Of a stretch of DNA of 64,000 nucleotides, positions 50,018-59,432 are shown piece after piece. The notes below the pieces were generated by a model that did no database searches, had not been told where the DNA came from, and saw only the letters and a list, made by a program, of their open reading frames with translations. The DNA comes from Verrucomicrobiaceae bacterium UBA1938. Lineage in GTDB: Bacteria > Verrucomicrobiota > Verrucomicrobiia > Verrucomicrobiales > Verrucomicrobiaceae. A program made the translations under genes and the position numbers. The DNA is taken from positions 1 to 64,000 of the forward strand of contig DDFC01000014.1 in assembly GCA_002336895.1 (NCBI GenBank), read 5' to 3'. Each line of letters begins with the position of its first letter. Position 1 is the stretch's first letter.

Positions 50018-50992
50018 ATGAGCTGGTATGATCATGCGCGGCTCTGGCTGATGGGCGGTCCGGAGAGCCGGGCTTTGGCTCTGGGGGCCGTGGGGATCGC
50101 GCTGGCAGTGGCGCTGGGGCTGGGGATGACGGCGGTGGATTTCAGTCCACGGGCAGCAGGCGCTCCGGGGCCGGTGGCAGCCAGGAAGCTGTGCACGGTG
50201 GGCGGAGAGAACGCACCGCTCATGGCTGAGGGCGATGGTGGCAGCGGGCGCACTGTGCCGGAGGCAAACGCAGTGAATGAGACGCAGGCTGTGCTGGAGC
50301 AGAAAAACAACTGCCTGCGCAGACTCATAGCGCTGCACCAGGAGCGCCGCCAGATCATGCAGCGGCTGGAGGCGGAGCACCCCGCGCTGCGAGAGATCCC
50401 ACCGCTGCTGAAGTGGCTGGGCGAGATGCCGGTGAAGCAGTTTCCCACAGGCGCGCAGCAGTGGCAGGCGCTGCTGAAGAATGATCCAGTGATGAACCAG
50501 CGCTTCTTTGAGCTGATGGTGCTCAATAATGCCGGCGTGTGGATGGCGCTGCTGACCGATCCCAAGTACGGTGCATGGTATGCGGAGGTGTTTGTGACAG
50601 CGCGCCTTTCCGCGAGTGCGACGCATGATCTGCAGGTGCTGGATGCCACGACGGATTTTAAGGGTGCGGCCACGGCCAGGCCGACAACACCTGCCGAGGT
50701 GGTCAGCGCCTATGCTCTGCGGGCACCGGCGTATGGGGAGGCCCTGCAGTCCAAGGCCCAGGCGTGGGGCCTGCAGATCTCCGCCGAGATGGACGACTAC
50801 CTGGAGGCCATGGCGCAGCAGCGGGTGATGCGCACGTTTTTACGGCAGTACCAGGAAAGCCTGACGCCCGATGCACTGAAGCAGGTGCAGTCCGGCATCG
50901 GGGCGCAGCAGGCGCAGTTTATGGACCTTCCCGCCACAGTGAAGGTAGAGGCGGAGCTGATGGCCCGGCTGCGGCAGGCGGCGGATGAGTAG
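50018..50992 (+). CDS. Hypothetical membrane-anchored protein
   Basis: A 324-residue product with one N-terminal membrane helix (ALGAVGIALAVALGLGM). A mostly helical domain follows (NNCLRRLIALHQERRQIMQ, DDYLEAMAQQRVMRTFLRQY) that may form a coiled coil. The last gene of a two-gene unit with the preceding hypothetical gene; both look like envelope components. No family recognised. Confidence 0.55.
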   Translation: MSWYDHARLWLMGGPESRALALGAVGIALAVALGLGMTAVDFSPRAAGAPGPVAARKLCTVGGENAPLMAEGDGGSGRTVPEANAVNETQAVLEQKNNCLRRLIALHQERRQIMQRLEAEHPALREIPPLLKWLGEMPVKQFPTGAQQWQALLKNDPVMNQRFFELMVLNNAGVWMALLTDPKYGAWYAEVFVTARLSASATHDLQVLDATTDFKGAATARPTTPAEVVSAYALRAPAYGEALQSKAQAWGLQISAEMDDYLEAMAQQRVMRTFLRQYQESLTPDALKQVQSGIGAQQAQFMDLPATVKVEAELMARLRQAADE

Positions 50993-51134
50993 GCGGGCTG
51001 TCGTGGCCGCGACGGATCATCTGTGCTGTCTTTGGGTATCTTGTGGTAGGGAGCGGCGGAGCACAGGCTGGCTCCGTGAGAAAGGCCGGGCAGCAGAAAG
51101 GCCCGGGACCCAGGTCCACGGCGGCACAGCCGGG

Positions 51135-51932
51135 CTACCTGGCCTGCGGCGCAGGGGCGCTGGCAGGGGCTTGTTCATGGTCAGAGATGAGCGGCTCCCA
51201 CTCGGCGCTGCCCTGCACGGCACCTTGCCTGTCCCCCAGCGCGATGCGCGCACGGCCGCCAAACCACACCCAGCTCTCGGGGTCGCCATCCCCTTCCCGT
51301 GGAATCAGATTGCCGCTGAATTTGATCTCAAGAAGATCTTCATCGATCCAGCGCACGGGGGTGATGTAGTAGAAGCGGCCGTTCCTGTAGTCTTTGGAGT
51401 AACGGGCGCTCTGCCAATTTTCCAGAAGCTGCAGGTCCAGATCGATCTCGGTGGCGGGCTGCGTGGTGGTGGTGAAGACCTGGACTCCAGACCCGCGTTT
51501 GTATTCGGTGAGGATGCACACACGCATGCCTTTCGGGGACCAGAGGGCACCCCACGCATGCTCGCCGGGAATCAGGGAAATGAGTTCCTCCTGCGGACCA
51601 TCCTGCTGCCGCTGGAGCTTCACCGCGTCTTCACTGAAGAGGACTCGGGCGCTGCCGCCCGGGCCGGGCACCACGGGCGGGGGCATGACACCCCGAATGG
51701 GCACCGGTGCCGTGGTGGTGGAGGCGTCCACACCGCTCTTTGCCAGAGGCTCAGACTTTGCAGCCGAGGCTTTGGCGGCGAACCCCGCCGTACTGCTGCA
51801 GGCGGGCAGCGCCAATGCCAGTGCCATCAAGACAGGCCAGCCGAGAAACTGAGCATCTCGCGGTTTTTGGTACTCCTGAGAGCCAATGCGGCGGCGGAAT
51901 GAAATGCGGCGGAGCATGGGAATGATCGGCAT
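51135..51932 (-). CDS. Hypothetical exported protein
   Basis: A 265-residue product. The start MPIIPMLRRISFRRR is chosen because it is followed by a hydrophobic stretch ending ALALPACSS, a lipoprotein-like cleavage site; the basic leader is unusually long. The mature part is strand-rich (ARVLFSEDAVKLQ, HAWGALWSPKGMRVCIL, FYYITPVRWIDEDLLEIKFSG), resembling a beta-propeller blade or beta-sandwich. No family recognised. Start alternatives at 51917 or further upstream are possible. Confidence 0.5.
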   Translation of the reverse strand: MPIIPMLRRISFRRRIGSQEYQKPRDAQFLGWPVLMALALALPACSSTAGFAAKASAAKSEPLAKSGVDASTTTAPVPIRGVMPPPVVPGPGGSARVLFSEDAVKLQRQQDGPQEELISLIPGEHAWGALWSPKGMRVCILTEYKRGSGVQVFTTTTQPATEIDLDLQLLENWQSARYSKDYRNGRFYYITPVRWIDEDLLEIKFSGNLIPREGDGDPESWVWFGGRARIALGDRQGAVQGSAEWEPLISDHEQAPASAPAPQAR

Positions 51933-52256
51933 AGAATGGAGGCTCTGAAGTGCTCCACCCAAGCTGCAAACGCTGACATGTCCACGAGACCTTGAAAAGG
52001 AGACACGATTCCGCCAAGAGCGAAGAGACTGCGAGGCAGAGCGGTTTTCGCGAGCGCGGTTGCGATTGACCTGGACGATGACCACCGGGGGGCGGGTCGG
52101 GCACGATGGAGCGTGCACCAGATAGCGCCACTTGGGCGGGCGAATGCCTTTTTACCCGCTGCCGCCGACTTTCCATATAAATGCGGCGCGAGAAACAGAA
52201 TATCACACCGACCTCCTCAATACGATTTCATTTCCCCAACACTACCAGTTGATGTC
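51933..52256. other. 324-bp stretch without a supported gene
   Basis: The minus-strand frame of the exported protein stays open to 52118, but that extension has no export signal or family match. Nothing else recognisable is seen; promoter elements for the minus-strand gene at 51932 presumably lie here. Confidence 0.4.
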
Positions 52257-52712
52257 TCACCCCTCATTTTTCCGCATTGCCTCAGACTGCTTCCAGGCAT
52301 TCCACCCACCCTTGAGGACAAAGCCTTTCTCCACCGGCAGCGTCTGCTTGAGCCTCTCCAGGATGTGGCGGCTGGCATCGCACTTGGCGGCGTTGCAATA
52401 GATGATGATGGGCAGAGTGTTGGTCTGCAGGGTGTCCAGGAGACCAAAGAGCTGCTGGTCAAAGTGCTGCTCATTGAGGAGCACCGCGCCGGGGATGTGC
52501 CCCTCGTCATACTGCTCCTGATAGCGGGCGTCGATCCACAGCACCCTGCCCTGCCAGCGGCTCTGGATCATGGCCATGGACACCTCATCATCCCGCAGCG
52601 GCTCCTGCACGAGGTAGAGCGCCGGTGCGCGCGGATGCCACACATGGGTGGCCCACGCCGCAGCAGAGGCGAGGAGGAGCAGGAAGAGAGCCTGGCGGAT
52701 GGCGGCAAACAT
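52257..52712 (-). CDS. Rhodanese-like domain protein, membrane-anchored
   Basis: A 151-residue protein with an N-terminal membrane or signal segment (ALFLLLLASAAAWATHVW) and a single rhodanese domain: VLWIDARYQEQYDEGHIPGA, then the active-site loop YCNAAKCDASRHI. The first Cys sits at the catalytic position. Rhodanese domains transfer sulfane sulfur or bind thiols. It follows a DUF1573 gene by 18 bases on the same strand, so the two are likely an operon; DUF1573 plus rhodanese could act in periplasmic redox or sulfur handling. Confidence 0.82.
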   Translation of the reverse strand: MFAAIRQALFLLLLASAAAWATHVWHPRAPALYLVQEPLRDDEVSMAMIQSRWQGRVLWIDARYQEQYDEGHIPGAVLLNEQHFDQQLFGLLDTLQTNTLPIIIYCNAAKCDASRHILERLKQTLPVEKGFVLKGGWNAWKQSEAMRKNEG

Positions 52713-52730
52713 GGCGCAGCTTGTTGCAGC

Positions 52731-53438
52731 TTACTTGTCGGCCTTCGGCTGCGCGGCGGCAGTGGATGCAGGCGGCGGCTCGGGCTTGCGGGTGATGCTG
52801 AAAAACGCGAGCTGGTAGCGGTATTTGGCGATGGGGCTGTTGGTCTCGATCTTGAGCGCGCCCATGGTCACATCCTGCGTGGTCTTGGGCTTCACATTGA
52901 TGAGGTACTCGCGCCCTTCTTTGATCTCCTTCCAGTCAAACTCCACGTTCTCACGCGTCGGGGTGATCTTGAGGATCTTGGTGGGCTCGGCTCCGGTGAA
53001 CTGCACGAGGCAGGCCTTCTTCGCAGGCTCGTCGCCGATGAACCACTGCAGGTTCTTGGGCTTGATGTCCACCACGGCGGGCACGTCGAGGATGAAGTTC
53101 ACCTGCCAGTCGGGCTGCTTGGGGTTGTCGGTGTTGACGGTGACGGATTTCTCATGCCTGCCCACAAAGGTGGAGACCTTGAAGGAGGCGCGGCCGGTGC
53201 CCACCTCTCCGGGCTGGTACTCGGCTTTGTTCAGCTCAGCGCTCAGGCAGCTGCAGGCGCTCTCCAGGCCGAGGATCTTCACGGGCTTGTCCCCGGTGTT
53301 GCGGAATTTGAAGGTGGTCTCCACCTCCTCATCCTCAGGCTTGGGCTTGAGCTCGATGGCGGGCACATCCAGCGTCAGCTCCGCATGCACGGTGGCGGCG
53401 AGGGCTAGCAGGAGAAGGGAGAGGCGGCTGGCTTTCAT
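52731..53438 (-). CDS. DUF1573-family secreted protein
   Basis: A 235-residue product with a signal peptide (RLSLLLLALAATVHA). Two Ig-like beta domains are visible. The first has VETTFKFRNTGDKPVKIL followed by the ACSCLSAEL cysteine motif and the YQPGEVG turn typical of DUF1573; the second repeats the strand pattern (CLVQFTGAEPTKILKI). DUF1573 proteins are exported and of unknown role. Co-directional with and upstream of the rhodanese gene. Confidence 0.82.
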   Translation of the reverse strand: MKASRLSLLLLALAATVHAELTLDVPAIELKPKPEDEEVETTFKFRNTGDKPVKILGLESACSCLSAELNKAEYQPGEVGTGRASFKVSTFVGRHEKSVTVNTDNPKQPDWQVNFILDVPAVVDIKPKNLQWFIGDEPAKKACLVQFTGAEPTKILKITPTRENVEFDWKEIKEGREYLINVKPKTTQDVTMGALKIETNSPIAKYRYQLAFFSITRKPEPPPASTAAAQPKADK

Positions 53439-53517
53439 GGGGAAATATAGCACATCCCGCCCCCCGGAATGCAAGGGCTGTTGACGCGATGCCCCCGCCT
53501 GCCCACTCTGCGGGTCT

Positions 53518-54333
53518 ATGCGATTCGCGATCTGCAACGAGACCTACCAGAACTGGAGCTTTGAGAAAATGTGCGAGGACGCCGCCGCTGCTGGCTACCA
53601 CGCGATCGAGCTGGCCCCCTTCACCCTGAAGGAAGACCCCCGCGACCTGACCGTGGAGGAGGCGCTGACCCTCTGCGCCAAGGCCAAGTCCTTTGGTCTG
53701 GAGATCCTAGGCCTGCACTGGCTGCTGACCAAGCCCGCGTGGTTTCACATCACCACACCGGACGCGCTGCAGCGCAAGGAAACGGCCAAGTTTGGCCGCC
53801 ATCTGGCCCAGTTCTGCGGCGCCATGGGCGGCCGCATCATGGTCTGGGGCAGCCCCAAGGCGCGCAATGTGCTGCCGGAGTGGAACTACGAGGACGCCTT
53901 CAAACGCGCCGCCGACTGCGTGCGCGAAGTGGCGGAGGAATGCGGCAAGTACGGCGTGGTGATCGCCATGGAGCCGTTGGGCCGCAAGGAAACCAATTTC
54001 CTCAACACCGCCGAGGAAACCATCCGCCTCTGCCAGCTGGTGGACCACCCCTCCTGCAAGCTGCACCTCGACGTGAAGGCCATGAGTGATGAGAGCAAAT
54101 CCATCCCCGACATCATCCGCGACAGCAAGGAGTGGACCGTGCACTTCCACACCAATGACCCCAACCTGCGCGGCCCCGGCCAGGGCGAAGTGAAGTACGA
54201 GCCCATCATCGCCGCCCTGCGCGAGACGAACTACAACGGCTATCTGAGCGTGGAGGTCTTTGACTACACGCCCGACGCGCCCACCATCGCACGCCAGAGC
54301 ATCCAGTACCTGAAGCAGGTGATGGGGGTGTGA
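53518..54333 (+). CDS. Sugar phosphate isomerase/epimerase-like TIM barrel
   Basis: A 271-residue xylose-isomerase-like (AP-endonuclease 2 superfamily) protein. MRFAICNETYQNWSFEKM is the first strand with a short loop, then GYHAIELAPFTL, KSFGLEILGLHWLL, VVIAMEPLGRKETNFLN (metal-binding Glu), CKLHLDVKAMSDE and VHFHTNDPN, and finally YLSVEVFDYTP. The Glu/Asp/His/Glu pattern fits a divalent-metal isomerase or epimerase. The sugar is not predictable. Divergent from the DUF1573 gene. Confidence 0.85.
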   Translation: MRFAICNETYQNWSFEKMCEDAAAAGYHAIELAPFTLKEDPRDLTVEEALTLCAKAKSFGLEILGLHWLLTKPAWFHITTPDALQRKETAKFGRHLAQFCGAMGGRIMVWGSPKARNVLPEWNYEDAFKRAADCVREVAEECGKYGVVIAMEPLGRKETNFLNTAEETIRLCQLVDHPSCKLHLDVKAMSDESKSIPDIIRDSKEWTVHFHTNDPNLRGPGQGEVKYEPIIAALRETNYNGYLSVEVFDYTPDAPTIARQSIQYLKQVMGV

Positions 54334-54384
54334 TGACTCTCAAAAGTAAGTGCGCGGTGCTGTTTGATTGAAGTGCATCGGCAC

Positions 54385-54416
54385 AAAAAAGCGGGATGGT
54401 CCTGAGACCATCCCGC
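54385..54416 (-). terminator. Terminator after EF-hand gene
   Basis: Read on the minus strand, GCGGGATGGTC/GACCATCCCGC (11-bp perfect stem, 4-base loop) is followed by TTTTTT. It lies 41 bases past the stop of the EF-hand gene. Confidence 0.88.
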
Positions 54417-54457
54417 GAGGGGAGAGAGTGATGTATCCTGCCTGAAAAAAGTCAGGC

Positions 54458-55297
54458 TTACTCCTTGGGCTTGTCAGGAGCAGGGGCGTCCCCTTCGGTG
54501 GGAGGACGGCGGAAGCCGCCATTGCCACCCTGAGGAGGACCGCCGGGGCCTCCCGGGCCGCCTTCACCGGGGCGCATTCCGCCAGGGCCACCAGGGCCGC
54601 CCTGACCACCGCGTCCGCGGAACATCTCGCGCATCTTTTCCACGCCCTTGGCATACTCCTCTTCAGTGAGGGTCCCGTTGGCATCGGTGTCCATGCGTTT
54701 GAATGCCTCTTTCGGGTCAAACATGCCCATGCCACCACGGCGGCCTCCTTCACCTTCCGGGCGCATGCCCGGTCCCTGCGGAGGGCCGCCAGGAGAGCCG
54801 GCACCGGGGGAGCCGCCTTCAGCTCCAGGCGGACGACGGAAGCCGCTGCCGCCTTCACCAGGAGGGCCTCCTGGGCCACCGGGAGGGCCGCCTTCCGGAC
54901 GGCGCATGCCCTGACCGCCTGGGCCGCCCTGGCGCATCATCTGCATCATCTTGCCGATCTCTTCCTGATCCACCACGCCATCTTGATTGGCGTCAATGCG
55001 GTTGAAGCGTTCGTCGCTTTCCTTTTTGCCCAGGGCTTCAAATTCTTCCTTGCTGATCTTGCCGTCGCTGTTGGTGTCGGCGCGCTTGATGAATTCAGCA
55101 ATGCGGGCACTGGGATCTCCACCACCAGGGCCTCCGGGGCCGCCAGGACCACCGGGGGGACGTCCGGGCTGGCCTCCTTCTGGCGGAGGAGGAGGCGCAC
55201 CGTCCGGGGGCGGACCTTTGGGCGCATCCTGCGCGATGGAGAGGCAGGCGAGGCTCAGGATGCTGAACCCGCAGAGGAATGATTTTTTGAGTTTCAT
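54458..55297 (-). CDS. Secreted EF-hand, Gly/Pro-rich protein
   Basis: A 279-residue product with a signal peptide (KSFLCGFSILSLACLSIAQ). Three calcium-binding EF-hand loops are visible: DTNSDGKISKEEF, DANQDGVVDQEEI and DTDANGTLTEEEY. They are embedded between collagen-like Gly/Pro-rich stretches (GGPGGPGG type) that make up more than half of the chain. Such proteins are common in Verrucomicrobia and Planctomycetes, and are thought to be calcium-responsive envelope or matrix proteins. Partners are unknown. Confidence 0.85.
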   Translation of the reverse strand: MKLKKSFLCGFSILSLACLSIAQDAPKGPPPDGAPPPPPEGGQPGRPPGGPGGPGGPGGGDPSARIAEFIKRADTNSDGKISKEEFEALGKKESDERFNRIDANQDGVVDQEEIGKMMQMMRQGGPGGQGMRRPEGGPPGGPGGPPGEGGSGFRRPPGAEGGSPGAGSPGGPPQGPGMRPEGEGGRRGGMGMFDPKEAFKRMDTDANGTLTEEEYAKGVEKMREMFRGRGGQGGPGGPGGMRPGEGGPGGPGGPPQGGNGGFRRPPTEGDAPAPDKPKE

Positions 55298-55379
55298 GTC
55301 GTGCGTGAGTTTGGTTAGTGAAAGCACGCCGACTCAAACAAGGCGGTGCTGGAATGGTTTCACAGTTTGCGGAAATTTT

Positions 55380-56708
55380 TCATACCAGCTCCGTGAGCAG
55401 CGCCTGATTGAGACGCACACCGGCAATGAAGTTGTCGATGGGAAAGTTCTCATTGGGCGCATGCGCCTGGCAGTCTGGCAGCGCGAGTCCGAGCAGCAGC
55501 GTGTCAGCATGCAGCACGTCTTTAAACGCCTGCACGATGGGGATGCTGCCGCCTTCACGGATGAGCGCAGTCTTGTCTCCAAAGACCTTTTTCAGCGCAC
55601 GCTGCGCCGCACTGCCCAGCGGTGAATGAGGGTCCATGATATAGGGCATGCCGGTGTGGCCGGGCTTGATCTCAAGACGCACGCCTTTGGGCAGATGCGC
55701 ACGCAGATGTGCGGCGGCACGTTCCAGAATGATGTCCGGATGCTGGTCCGGCACGAGGCGGAAGGAGAGCTTCACAAAGGCCTCGCGGCCGATGACGGTC
55801 TTGGAGCCCTCTCCCTGGTAGCCGCCACCGATGCCGTTCACTTCAGCGGTGGGCCGTGCCCAGCGGCGCTCGCGCTCGGTGTAGCCGGGCTCGCCAAAGA
55901 GCGCGGGAGAGCCGGTGAGCTCCAGCATCTCCGCATCGCCATCTCCCAGCTCGTTCCATGCTTTGCGCTCCCAGTCCTGCACGGGGCGCACGCCGTCATA
56001 AAAGCCGCCGATCATCACGCGTCCTTCATCGTCATGCAGCGTGGCGGTAAGCCGTGCGGCAGCGGTGACAGGATTGGCGATGGCTCCGCCGAAGATGCCG
56101 CTGTGCAGGTCGATGGCCGGGCCGTGAATGCGTGCCTCCATGCAGGCGATGCCGCGCAGACCATAGGTGAAGGTGCCCACGCCGGGGGCCACCATGCCGG
56201 TGTCTGAAATGGCCACCACATCGCACTTCAGCTCATCACGATGCTGCTGCAGGAAGGGCTTCAAATTCGGGCTGCCGATCTCCTCTTCTCCTTCAAAGAG
56301 CAGCGTCAGATTCACCGGCAGATCGGCATGCTGCGCCAGCGTCTCGGCAATGCCCTGCACATGGGCCATGAGCTGGCCTTTGTTGTCCGTGGCTCCACGG
56401 CAGTAGATGCGGCCATCGCGGATGGTGGGCTCAAAGGCGGGCGTCTTCCACTCGGCCAGCGGCTCGGCCGGCTGCACGTCATAGTGCCCGTAGAGCAGCA
56501 CGGTACGGCGGCCGGGGATGTGCTTGTTTTTCACCAGCACCACCGGATGCCCCGGTGTCTCGTGCAGTGCACCGCTGAGTCCCATGGAACGCAGATGCGT
56601 CAGCAGCCACTCCGCGCAGGCGCGCGTATCAGCGCGGCGTGTGGAGTCGGTGGAGACGGAGGGAAAACGCAGGCAGGTCAGGAGATGGTCGAGGCCGGGA
56701 GGATTCAT
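55380..56708 (-). CDS. M20-family metallopeptidase (dipeptidase)
   Basis: A 442-residue cytosolic enzyme with the two-metal M20 site: YGHYDVQPAE (first His and catalytic Asp), YCRGATDNKGQL (bridging Asp), LLFEGEEEIGSP (catalytic Glu and metal ligand), ISDTGMVAPG and the C-terminal HAPNENFPIDNF histidine. The internal dimerisation domain (about 185-340) is present. It hydrolyses dipeptides or N-acyl amino acids; exact substrate unknown. Confidence 0.9.
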   Translation of the reverse strand: MNPPGLDHLLTCLRFPSVSTDSTRRADTRACAEWLLTHLRSMGLSGALHETPGHPVVLVKNKHIPGRRTVLLYGHYDVQPAEPLAEWKTPAFEPTIRDGRIYCRGATDNKGQLMAHVQGIAETLAQHADLPVNLTLLFEGEEEIGSPNLKPFLQQHRDELKCDVVAISDTGMVAPGVGTFTYGLRGIACMEARIHGPAIDLHSGIFGGAIANPVTAAARLTATLHDDEGRVMIGGFYDGVRPVQDWERKAWNELGDGDAEMLELTGSPALFGEPGYTERERRWARPTAEVNGIGGGYQGEGSKTVIGREAFVKLSFRLVPDQHPDIILERAAAHLRAHLPKGVRLEIKPGHTGMPYIMDPHSPLGSAAQRALKKVFGDKTALIREGGSIPIVQAFKDVLHADTLLLGLALPDCQAHAPNENFPIDNFIAGVRLNQALLTELV

Positions 56709-56856
56709 GGGAAGGAATGACGAATGATGAAAACGAACGGATGAGCAAAAGAGCGCTGTTCCGGGATGCGGAGCAACTTCAAACTTTAAACCTTAAACTT
56801 GAAACAGAGCGCCGTGATCGAGGACGGGAACAAAGGCATCACCGCCTCCGCTTTCC

Positions 56857-57486
56857 TCACTTCAGCTTCTTCACTTCCACCTCGTCCACGCTCCCCTTCC
56901 CTCCGTAGAGGTTCAGCAGCACGCCGGCCTTCGGCCCCTGGGTGAGTTCGGTTTTGAGTTCGAGCACGGACTGGTCGTTCACCAGGATGGTGATCTTGTC
57001 GCCCTTGGATTCAAATGCCACGCGCTGCCATTCTTTGGCGGCATCGGCGCGGGTGTGGGCGGTTTTCAAATTGGTCTGGCTCTCCACATCGCGCACGGCC
57101 ACCACGCCGGTGGGAGTCAGCGCGATGTTGATCTTGCGCTGTGCTCCGGGCCTTTCCCCGGGGGTGTAAAAGCCGAAGGCGATCCACGAGCAGGCCCAGG
57201 GCTTGACCAGCAGCTGGATGGAGGCGTCTTCCACCGGAGCGTCAAAGGCACGCCAGATGACGGCCCCTTTGGCTGCGGCCTGATCCATGAGCAGGGTGCC
57301 GTTGGCGATCTCAAATTTTGCGGCCTCCTCGCCTTTGGCAAAAGTCCACTTTTCATCCAGCTTCTCCGCCTTGAAGTCATCGCTCAGAATGACATCGCCC
57401 TTCAGGCGCATGGCCTTCGGGGGCTTCTTCTCCGCCGCATGCAGGGTGGTGGCGAGCAGGAGGCAGAGGAGAAGGCGAGGCTTCAT
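56857..57486 (-). CDS. Secreted LamG/3-keto-disaccharide-hydrolase-like protein
   Basis: A 209-residue product with a signal peptide (PRLLLCLLLATTLHA). VILSDDFKAEKLDEKWTFA, NGTLLMDQ, ISI-like strands, EWQRVAFESKGDKITILVND and DEVEVKKLK describe the concanavalin-like sandwich of the DUF1080 type (3-keto-disaccharide hydrolase). Only one domain is present and catalytic residues are not obvious. It lies 20 bases after the nucleoside-type MFS gene ends on the same strand order, so may share its transcript. Confidence 0.72.
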   Translation of the reverse strand: MKPRLLLCLLLATTLHAAEKKPPKAMRLKGDVILSDDFKAEKLDEKWTFAKGEEAAKFEIANGTLLMDQAAAKGAVIWRAFDAPVEDASIQLLVKPWACSWIAFGFYTPGERPGAQRKINIALTPTGVVAVRDVESQTNLKTAHTRADAAKEWQRVAFESKGDKITILVNDQSVLELKTELTQGPKAGVLLNLYGGKGSVDEVEVKKLK

Positions 57487-57506
57487 GGAAAGAGAAGGCG
57501 GTGAAA

Positions 57507-58748
57507 TCAGTGCTTCACTTCGACATTGCAGGAGAGCTCCTTCGGCGGCCAGAAAGCGACGAGCAGAAGCGCCGTCGCCACCAGCGCAAATCCGGTGGGC
57601 CAGAGGAAGAGCTCACGATAATTCACCGAGCCATCCGCAGCGGTCAGGCTGCCCTGCAGCGGGATGAAGATCCACTTTGCGGCGAGGTCTCCAAGGCCCA
57701 GCACGAGGAGATTGAAGAGCCCCTGGGCACTGGCCCTCACATCCTTGGGGAAGGCGGCGTCGATGAAGATGTACAGCGTGGCAAAGAAGAAGGCGTAGCA
57801 GATGCCGTGCAGCACCTGCACAGCGATGATCATCGTCTGATTTCCGGGCATGAAGGCAAAGATGGCAAAACGCGCCGCGTGGCCCATGATACCCAGAGTC
57901 ATGGTGGTCTTCCAGCCCAGGCGTGCCAGCACTGCGCCCAGCACTGCCATGGTCAGGATCTCGGCGATCTGCCCGATGCTCATCACGGGCATGATCCACT
58001 CGGGCTTGATGCCCACGGCCTTGCTGCCCAGGAAACCGCCGGCCATGAGGAAGTAACCGTTGTGAATGGTCGAGTCGATGAATGTCACGATGAACAGCAC
58101 GAGGAGGTAGGGATGCCCCAGAAACTTGAAGGCGCTGAGCCAGGCCAGCTTGCTTTCCCCTTCTGCCGCAGGCTTCGGCGGGGTATGTGGCAGGCTCAGG
58201 CTGAAGAAGGCCAGCACCAGGGAGGAGATGCCGGAAACGAGGAAGATGTTCCGGCTGGCGGTCACAGCCTCCACCCCCGACTTCCCTTGCAGGATGAAAT
58301 AGAGCGGCCATGCAGCCAGGATCCACCCGATGGTACCTCCCATGCGCACCAGTCCAAATTCCTTTTGCGCATTCTGCAGGTGCGTGAAGGCAAGGGAGTT
58401 GGCCACAGAGATCGTCGGCACGTAGAAGAGCGAGTGCACCAGCATCAGGGCAAAGAAGGTGGGGAAATCCTTCACCCAGTACATGGCCAGAATGGACACG
58501 CCGCCGACCAGGTGGCTGAAGGCCATAAACTTCTCCGCCGCAAAGCTGCGGTCCGCGAACTGATTGCTGAAGAAGATGCCGATGACGGACGCGATCGCAA
58601 AGGCCGTGCCCACCAGCGCCACCTGGGTGTCGGTAAAATTGAGACCGTCTTTGCCCATGTACCCCCAGATCAGCGGCAGCCATGCCCCCCAGATGAAAAA
58701 CTCCAGAATCATCATGACAAACAGCTTCTTGGCGGCGGGTGACTTCAT
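57507..58748 (-). CDS. MFS transporter, nucleoside:H+ symporter-like (NupG family)
   Basis: A 413-residue inner-membrane carrier with 12 helices. MMILEFFIWGAWLPLIWGYM opens the protein and GTAFAIASVIGIFFSNQFADR, GLVRMGGTIGWILAAW, HGICYAFFFATLYIFIDAAF and the C-terminal FWPPKELS follow the NupG/XapB pattern. Probably imports nucleosides or related small solutes. The upstream extension of the frame overlaps def on the other strand and is not used. Confidence 0.85.
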   Translation of the reverse strand: MKSPAAKKLFVMMILEFFIWGAWLPLIWGYMGKDGLNFTDTQVALVGTAFAIASVIGIFFSNQFADRSFAAEKFMAFSHLVGGVSILAMYWVKDFPTFFALMLVHSLFYVPTISVANSLAFTHLQNAQKEFGLVRMGGTIGWILAAWPLYFILQGKSGVEAVTASRNIFLVSGISSLVLAFFSLSLPHTPPKPAAEGESKLAWLSAFKFLGHPYLLVLFIVTFIDSTIHNGYFLMAGGFLGSKAVGIKPEWIMPVMSIGQIAEILTMAVLGAVLARLGWKTTMTLGIMGHAARFAIFAFMPGNQTMIIAVQVLHGICYAFFFATLYIFIDAAFPKDVRASAQGLFNLLVLGLGDLAAKWIFIPLQGSLTAADGSVNYRELFLWPTGFALVATALLLVAFWPPKELSCNVEVKH

Positions 58749-58853
58749 AAGTGGGTGAGTGCGCGCGAGGCTAGGGAGAGCACCACCTCTTGGCAAGGAC
58801 AAAACCACTCCGGAGCTTGAGCGGGCGGAAAGCCGGTGATATGAGGGGAGGAT

Positions 58854-59417
58854 ATGGTACGTAAAATTGTCCGTTATCCTGAACCGGTGCTCCGCGCCAA
58901 ATGCCGCCCCGTGACCGAGGTCACGCCTGAAATCCGCACCCTGGCGGATGACATGCTGGAGACCATGAAGGAAGCCAATGGCGTGGGCCTGGCTGCACCG
59001 CAGGTGGCTGTGGACGTGCAGCTGGCCGTCATCGATGTCTCCCACAATCCGGACTGCCTCACCTACATGAAGGTGAACGGCGAGAAGGTGGACATGGTGC
59101 AGCACATGCCCATCGTGTTTCTCAATCCCGTGCTCGAGCTCGGCAAGGACAAGGAGATCGGCGAAGAAGGCTGCCTCAGTTTCCCCCGCCTGCGCGGAGA
59201 CATCCGCCGCTCCAGCGAGGTGAAGGTGACCTACACCACGCTGGACGGCAGCACCGTGACCGTGGAGGCCGACGGCCTGCTGGCACGCGCCTTTCAGCAT
59301 GAGATCGACCACCTCAACGGCATCCTCTTCATCGACCGCCTGAATGCGGTGGCCAAAGTGGGCATGAAGCGCAAGCTGGCCCGCCTGATGCAGGAGTGGG
59401 AAGAAGACGACGAGTAG
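58854..59417 (+). CDS. def: Peptide deformylase
   Basis: A 187-residue metalloenzyme that removes the formyl group from nascent proteins. The three active-site motifs are complete: GVGLAAPQ, EEGCLSFP with the metal-binding Cys, and QHEIDHLNG with two metal-binding His and the catalytic Glu. The C-terminal tail is acidic. Convergent with the following gene with only 15 bases between. Confidence 0.96.
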   Translation: MVRKIVRYPEPVLRAKCRPVTEVTPEIRTLADDMLETMKEANGVGLAAPQVAVDVQLAVIDVSHNPDCLTYMKVNGEKVDMVQHMPIVFLNPVLELGKDKEIGEEGCLSFPRLRGDIRRSSEVKVTYTTLDGSTVTVEADGLLARAFQHEIDHLNGILFIDRLNAVAKVGMKRKLARLMQEWEEDDE

Positions 59418-59432
59418 CTGCAGCCCCCTGCC

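Noticed and set aside
54480..55210. Repetitive Gly/Pro codon tracts as a non-coding repeat
   Set aside because: They are collagen-like coding sequence of the EF-hand protein.
58749..59312. Upstream extension of the nucleoside-type MFS frame across def
   Set aside because: def has all three deformylase motifs on the other strand; MFS proteins start at the Met at 58748.
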